The notes beneath the pieces are model-generated. The model had not been told where the DNA came from and did no database searches. It was given only the letters and a program-made list of their open reading frames with translations. This document shows positions 61,453 to 64,000 of a stretch of 64,000 nucleotides of DNA, one piece after another. The translations under genes were made by a program, and so were the position numbers. This DNA is from Ardenticatenaceae bacterium (GTDB lineage Bacteria; Chloroflexota; Anaerolineae; Promineifilales; Promineifilaceae). How positions within the stretch are numbered: the stretch's first letter is position 1; each line of letters begins with the position of its first letter. Location of the stretch: positions 1,178,001-1,242,000 of the forward strand of contig JACKCB010000001.1 in the NCBI GenBank assembly GCA_020634235.1. Reading direction: 5' to 3'.

Positions 61453-62754
61453 ATGATAGCCAAGCTCAGCCAACTCACCCTCTTCTTCTGCCTGCTGTTC
61501 GCGCTCATGGCCTGCCGCTCCCCAGAAACGCCGGCCATGCCCACGCTGGTGCCCACTGCCCAACTGCCCGGCCAGAGCGGCGGCACGCCCAACCTGCCAC
61601 CCACCAGCGACCTGAGCCAGCGCAATACGCCCATGGCCACGCCCACGCGCCCCACGGCCACGCCCCGCCCCACCGGCACCCCGGTCACACCCATCATCAG
61701 CATCACCGCCCCGGAGACCGGCGCGGAGATCATCCTGGGCAGCGAGATCCGGGTTGGCGGGCTGCTGCAAATCCGGCCGGGGCAGCGCGTCGTAGCTGCC
61801 CTGGTCAGCGCCACGGGTTTCCAACTGGCCCTCAGCGACGGCGTCGTGGAGGAAAATGGCTGGCGGGCGACCCTGCTGGTGCCGGAAAATGTCACCGGCC
61901 TGGGCCAGGTGCAGGCCGCCATTCTCAATCCCGATGGCAGTGTGGCCGCTATCAGCGCCCGCGACGTGAAGCTGGCCCTGGACACCACGCGTACCACCAG
62001 CTACCTGGTCATCTCCCGGCCGGGGTTGGGCGACATCGCCGTAGCCGACCACAACCTCTTCTTCGACGGCACCCTACAGCGCTATGGTGGCGGCTTCCTG
62101 CGCCTTTCCATCTGGACCGAAGATTGCCAGACCAAAGTCGCCGAGCACGGCTTCTCCATGCGCGGCAGCAGCTACTGGCAGGGTTTCGTCGTCATCCCCC
62201 GTGACGTCCTCGGCCCGGCCTGCGCCATCGCCTCCATTGGCACCCCCGGCGACCCCAACTGGCGCGAGGCACAGGTACCCATCACCATCATGGCCAAAGG
62301 GGACGAAGCCGCCGTGGGCGTGCTCATCGCCAGCCCCCTAAACGGCCAGACGGTCCTCTCCGGCGAGACCATCCTCATCTACGGCACCGCCTACAACGCT
62401 CCCGACGGCGAAATCTTCCTCAGCGTCCTGCTCAACAACGGCCGGATCATCACCGAAACCATCATCGAGCCGGACACCTGGGGCTACTGGGAACAATCCA
62501 TCGTCCTGCCCTTCGACGTGTCCGGCCAGGCCATCATCACCGCCGGCCTGGGCGACCCGGCCGACCCACTAATCAGCACCAACGTCGTGGTCGAGATTGA
62601 CCAGGGGCCAACGCCCACCCCCGGCCTGCCCCCCACCGTCATCACCACCCCCACGGCCAGCGCCACGCCAGATGGCACCACCACCCCCAGCGCCACGCCC
62701 TCAGCTACACCCGGCGCAACCGCCACGCCTTCGCCCTCGGCCACCCCCGGCTAA
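61453..62754 (+). CDS. Pro/Thr-rich lipoprotein with Ig-like domains
   Basis: A 433-residue lipoprotein, lipobox LMAC with Cys21. A Pro/Thr-rich linker (about 22-77) leads to three beta-sandwich units. The first and last begin ISITAPETGAEIILGSEIRV (about 80) and VLIASPLNGQTVLSGETILI (about 290), the pattern of Gmad2/Ig-like spore-germination-type domains. The C-terminal 45 residues are low-complexity Thr/Pro/Ala/Ser (SATPSATPGATATPSPSATP). Surface-exposed; ligand unknown. Its own promoter element lies at 61401. The radical SAM gene follows 44 bp later. Confidence 0.75.
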   Translation: MIAKLSQLTLFFCLLFALMACRSPETPAMPTLVPTAQLPGQSGGTPNLPPTSDLSQRNTPMATPTRPTATPRPTGTPVTPIISITAPETGAEIILGSEIRVGGLLQIRPGQRVVAALVSATGFQLALSDGVVEENGWRATLLVPENVTGLGQVQAAILNPDGSVAAISARDVKLALDTTRTTSYLVISRPGLGDIAVADHNLFFDGTLQRYGGGFLRLSIWTEDCQTKVAEHGFSMRGSSYWQGFVVIPRDVLGPACAIASIGTPGDPNWREAQVPITIMAKGDEAAVGVLIASPLNGQTVLSGETILIYGTAYNAPDGEIFLSVLLNNGRIITETIIEPDTWGYWEQSIVLPFDVSGQAIITAGLGDPADPLISTNVVVEIDQGPTPTPGLPPTVITTPTASATPDGTTTPSATPSATPGATATPSPSATPG

Positions 62755-62798
62755 ACATCCATCCGTAATCATTCATCATTTCCAGAGGAGATTCCCAC

Positions 62799-64000
62799 AT
62801 GAGTAATCAGAAAGCTGCCCAACCAATGACCGAACCCGTTTACACCAGAGCCCCCTATTGGCAAGACGTGCCAGATGCCCAGTGGATGGATTGGCGCTGG
62901 CAAATGGCCAACCGCCTCAACACCGTTGACGAGCTGGGCAAGGTCATCAACCTGACCGACTCAGAGAAGCGTGCGCTGAGTGCCAAGGGGTTGTTCCGCG
63001 TGGACATCACCCCCTATTTCGCCAGCCTTATTGACCCCGACGACCCCTCCTGCCCGGTTCGCCTGCAAGTCATCCCCACCGACCGCGAGATGGTGCCCTT
63101 TGCCTCCATGATGGAGGATTCGCTGGCCGAGGACAAGCATTCGCCGGTGCCGGGGCTGGTGCACCGCTACCCTGACCGGGTGCTGATGCTGGTGACCACG
63201 CAGTGTGCCAGCTACTGCCGCTACTGCACCCGCAGTCGCATTGTGGGCGACCCCACCCAAACCTTCAGCCGCAAGGAGTTCGACGCGCAGATCGAATACA
63301 TCGAGAAGACGCCGCAAATCCGCGACGTGCTGCTTTCCGGCGGCGACCCGATGGTCCTGGCCCCTAAGCTGCTAGACATGATCCTGGCCCGGCTGCGCGC
63401 CATCCCCCACGTGGAGATCATCCGCATTGGCTCGCGGGTGCCCGTCTTCCTGCCTATGCGGGTCACGCCGGAGTTCTGCGATATGGTCAGCAAATATCAC
63501 CCCTTCTGGATGAACATCCACGTCAACCACCACAAGGAGATCACCCCGGAGCTGGCGGCAGCCGCCGACCGGCTGACGCGGGCAGGTGTGCCCCTGGGCA
63601 ACCAGAGCGTACTGCTGGCCGGGATCAACGATTCGGTCCATTTGCAGCGGCGGCTGGTGCAAGACCTGGTGAAAATTCGGGTACGCCCCTATTACCTTTA
63701 TCAGTGTGACCTGGTGGAAGGGTCAGGCCATTTGCGCACCTCGGTCAGCAAGGGGATTGAAATTATCGAAGGGCTGCGCGGCCACACCTCGGGCTACTCG
63801 GTGCCCACCTACGTGGTGGATGCGCCGGGCGGCGGCGGCAAGATTCCGGTGCAGCCCAACTATGTGATTTCGCAATCACCGGGCAAGGTGGTGCTGCGCA
63901 ATTTTGAAGGGTTTATCACGACCTACACCGAGCCGTTGGATTATGACCCGGATATGATCAAGCACCAGGAGGCGCTGGTGGCCCCCCGGCCGGAGCCGGG
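62799..64000 (+). CDS. kamA: Lysine 2,3-aminomutase family radical SAM protein (partial)
   Basis: Runs off the window; 400 codons are present from the ATG at 62799 (GAGGAG upstream) with no stop. KamA converts lysine to beta-lysine with a [4Fe-4S] cluster, SAM and PLP. The cluster motif is C136-x3-C140-x2-C143 (QCASYCRYCTRSR), then SGGDPMVL, and the PLP Lys is in VVDAPGGGGKIP (Lys348). These match KamA rather than the shorter EF-P-type EpmB. Beta-lysine serves lysine fermentation or osmolyte synthesis; the missing 3-prime neighbour would help decide. Confidence 0.9.
   Translation, partial: MSNQKAAQPMTEPVYTRAPYWQDVPDAQWMDWRWQMANRLNTVDELGKVINLTDSEKRALSAKGLFRVDITPYFASLIDPDDPSCPVRLQVIPTDREMVPFASMMEDSLAEDKHSPVPGLVHRYPDRVLMLVTTQCASYCRYCTRSRIVGDPTQTFSRKEFDAQIEYIEKTPQIRDVLLSGGDPMVLAPKLLDMILARLRAIPHVEIIRIGSRVPVFLPMRVTPEFCDMVSKYHPFWMNIHVNHHKEITPELAAAADRLTRAGVPLGNQSVLLAGINDSVHLQRRLVQDLVKIRVRPYYLYQCDLVEGSGHLRTSVSKGIEIIEGLRGHTSGYSVPTYVVDAPGGGGKIPVQPNYVISQSPGKVVLRNFEGFITTYTEPLDYDPDMIKHQEALVAPRPEP

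Larger units (their letters stand above)
1..64000. repeat. Dispersed palindrome CCCGGCCGGG, about 100 copies
   Basis: The 10-bp palindrome CCCGGCCGGG recurs through the window in both coding and intergenic DNA. Examples are at 1487-1496 and 1508-1517, and about seven lie between 6000 and 7300. My hand count is about 100 exact copies, roughly one per 640 bp. With GC near 63-65 percent, independent bases would give about one. In genes it is most often read as Pro-Ala-Gly, less often as Arg-Pro-Gly or Gly-Arg. The longest stretch without an exact copy is about 43.49-49.78 kb. Function unknown; it resembles in style the HIP1 octamer of cyanobacteria. Confidence 0.9.

Noticed and set aside
1..64000. 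Mobile elements, integrases, toxin-antitoxin or phage-defence genes
   Set aside because: I searched both strands for transposase, recombinase and nuclease-type proteins and found none.

Overview
The window is 64 kb of high-GC bacterial DNA, packed with genes. I see no rRNA, tRNA, CRISPR array, insertion sequence or phage gene. The gene content fits an environmental member of Chloroflexota (Anaerolineae/Ardenticatenia-like). The signs are Pro/Thr-rich lipoproteins, a GT39-like enzyme with tandem C-terminal beta-sandwich domains, a secreted FG-GAP/PKD protein with a hydrophobic FFPFIA tail, and a phasin/PhaR pair. That placement is inference; no marker gene settles it. The palindrome CCCGGCCGGG occurs roughly one hundred times (hand count), inside genes and between them, where base composition predicts about one.

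Layout. 1-2.6 kb: cytochrome c maturation genes ccmA-ccmB and an unknown membrane protein. 2.6-11.2 kb: murJ, a candidate small RNA, a large GT39-like glycosyltransferase, a small membrane protein, a GNAT-like protein and a thiamine-diphosphate enzyme. 11.2-17.2 kb, minus strand: a DUF1269 protein, then phaR, two START/SRPBCC-like proteins, an MFS transporter and an LCP lipoprotein, with the phasin upstream. 17.2-26.7 kb: an SDR, an acyltransferase and an SCP2 protein facing a double solute-binding lipoprotein, then two patatins, a second SCP2 protein and a TPR protein. This 11-26 kb stretch looks like lipid or storage-granule metabolism.

57.3-26.7 kb, minus strand: one co-oriented block of 24 genes for a surface glycan or glycoprotein glycan. 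It begins with a NusG/RfaH-like antiterminator and runs through a UDP-sugar 6-dehydrogenase, an FG-GAP secreted protein, an asparagine-synthase-type amidotransferase, a flippase, three methyltransferases, seven glycosyltransferases, a carbamoyltransferase, a Wzy-like polymerase, a complete pglC-D-E-F (di-N-acetylbacillosamine) module and a Wzy_C-family ligase/polymerase. Many neighbours overlap by 4 bp or touch, so long-range co-transcription under the antiterminator is likely. The 43.5-49.8 kb part has visibly lower GC and lacks the palindrome, suggesting a more recent arrival.

57.4-61.2 kb, minus strand: a three-gene membrane module resembling complex I/Mrp antiporter subunits but lacking the usual pumping residues. 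61.4-64 kb, plus strand: a lipoprotein and the start of a lysine 2,3-aminomutase-family radical SAM gene that runs off the window.
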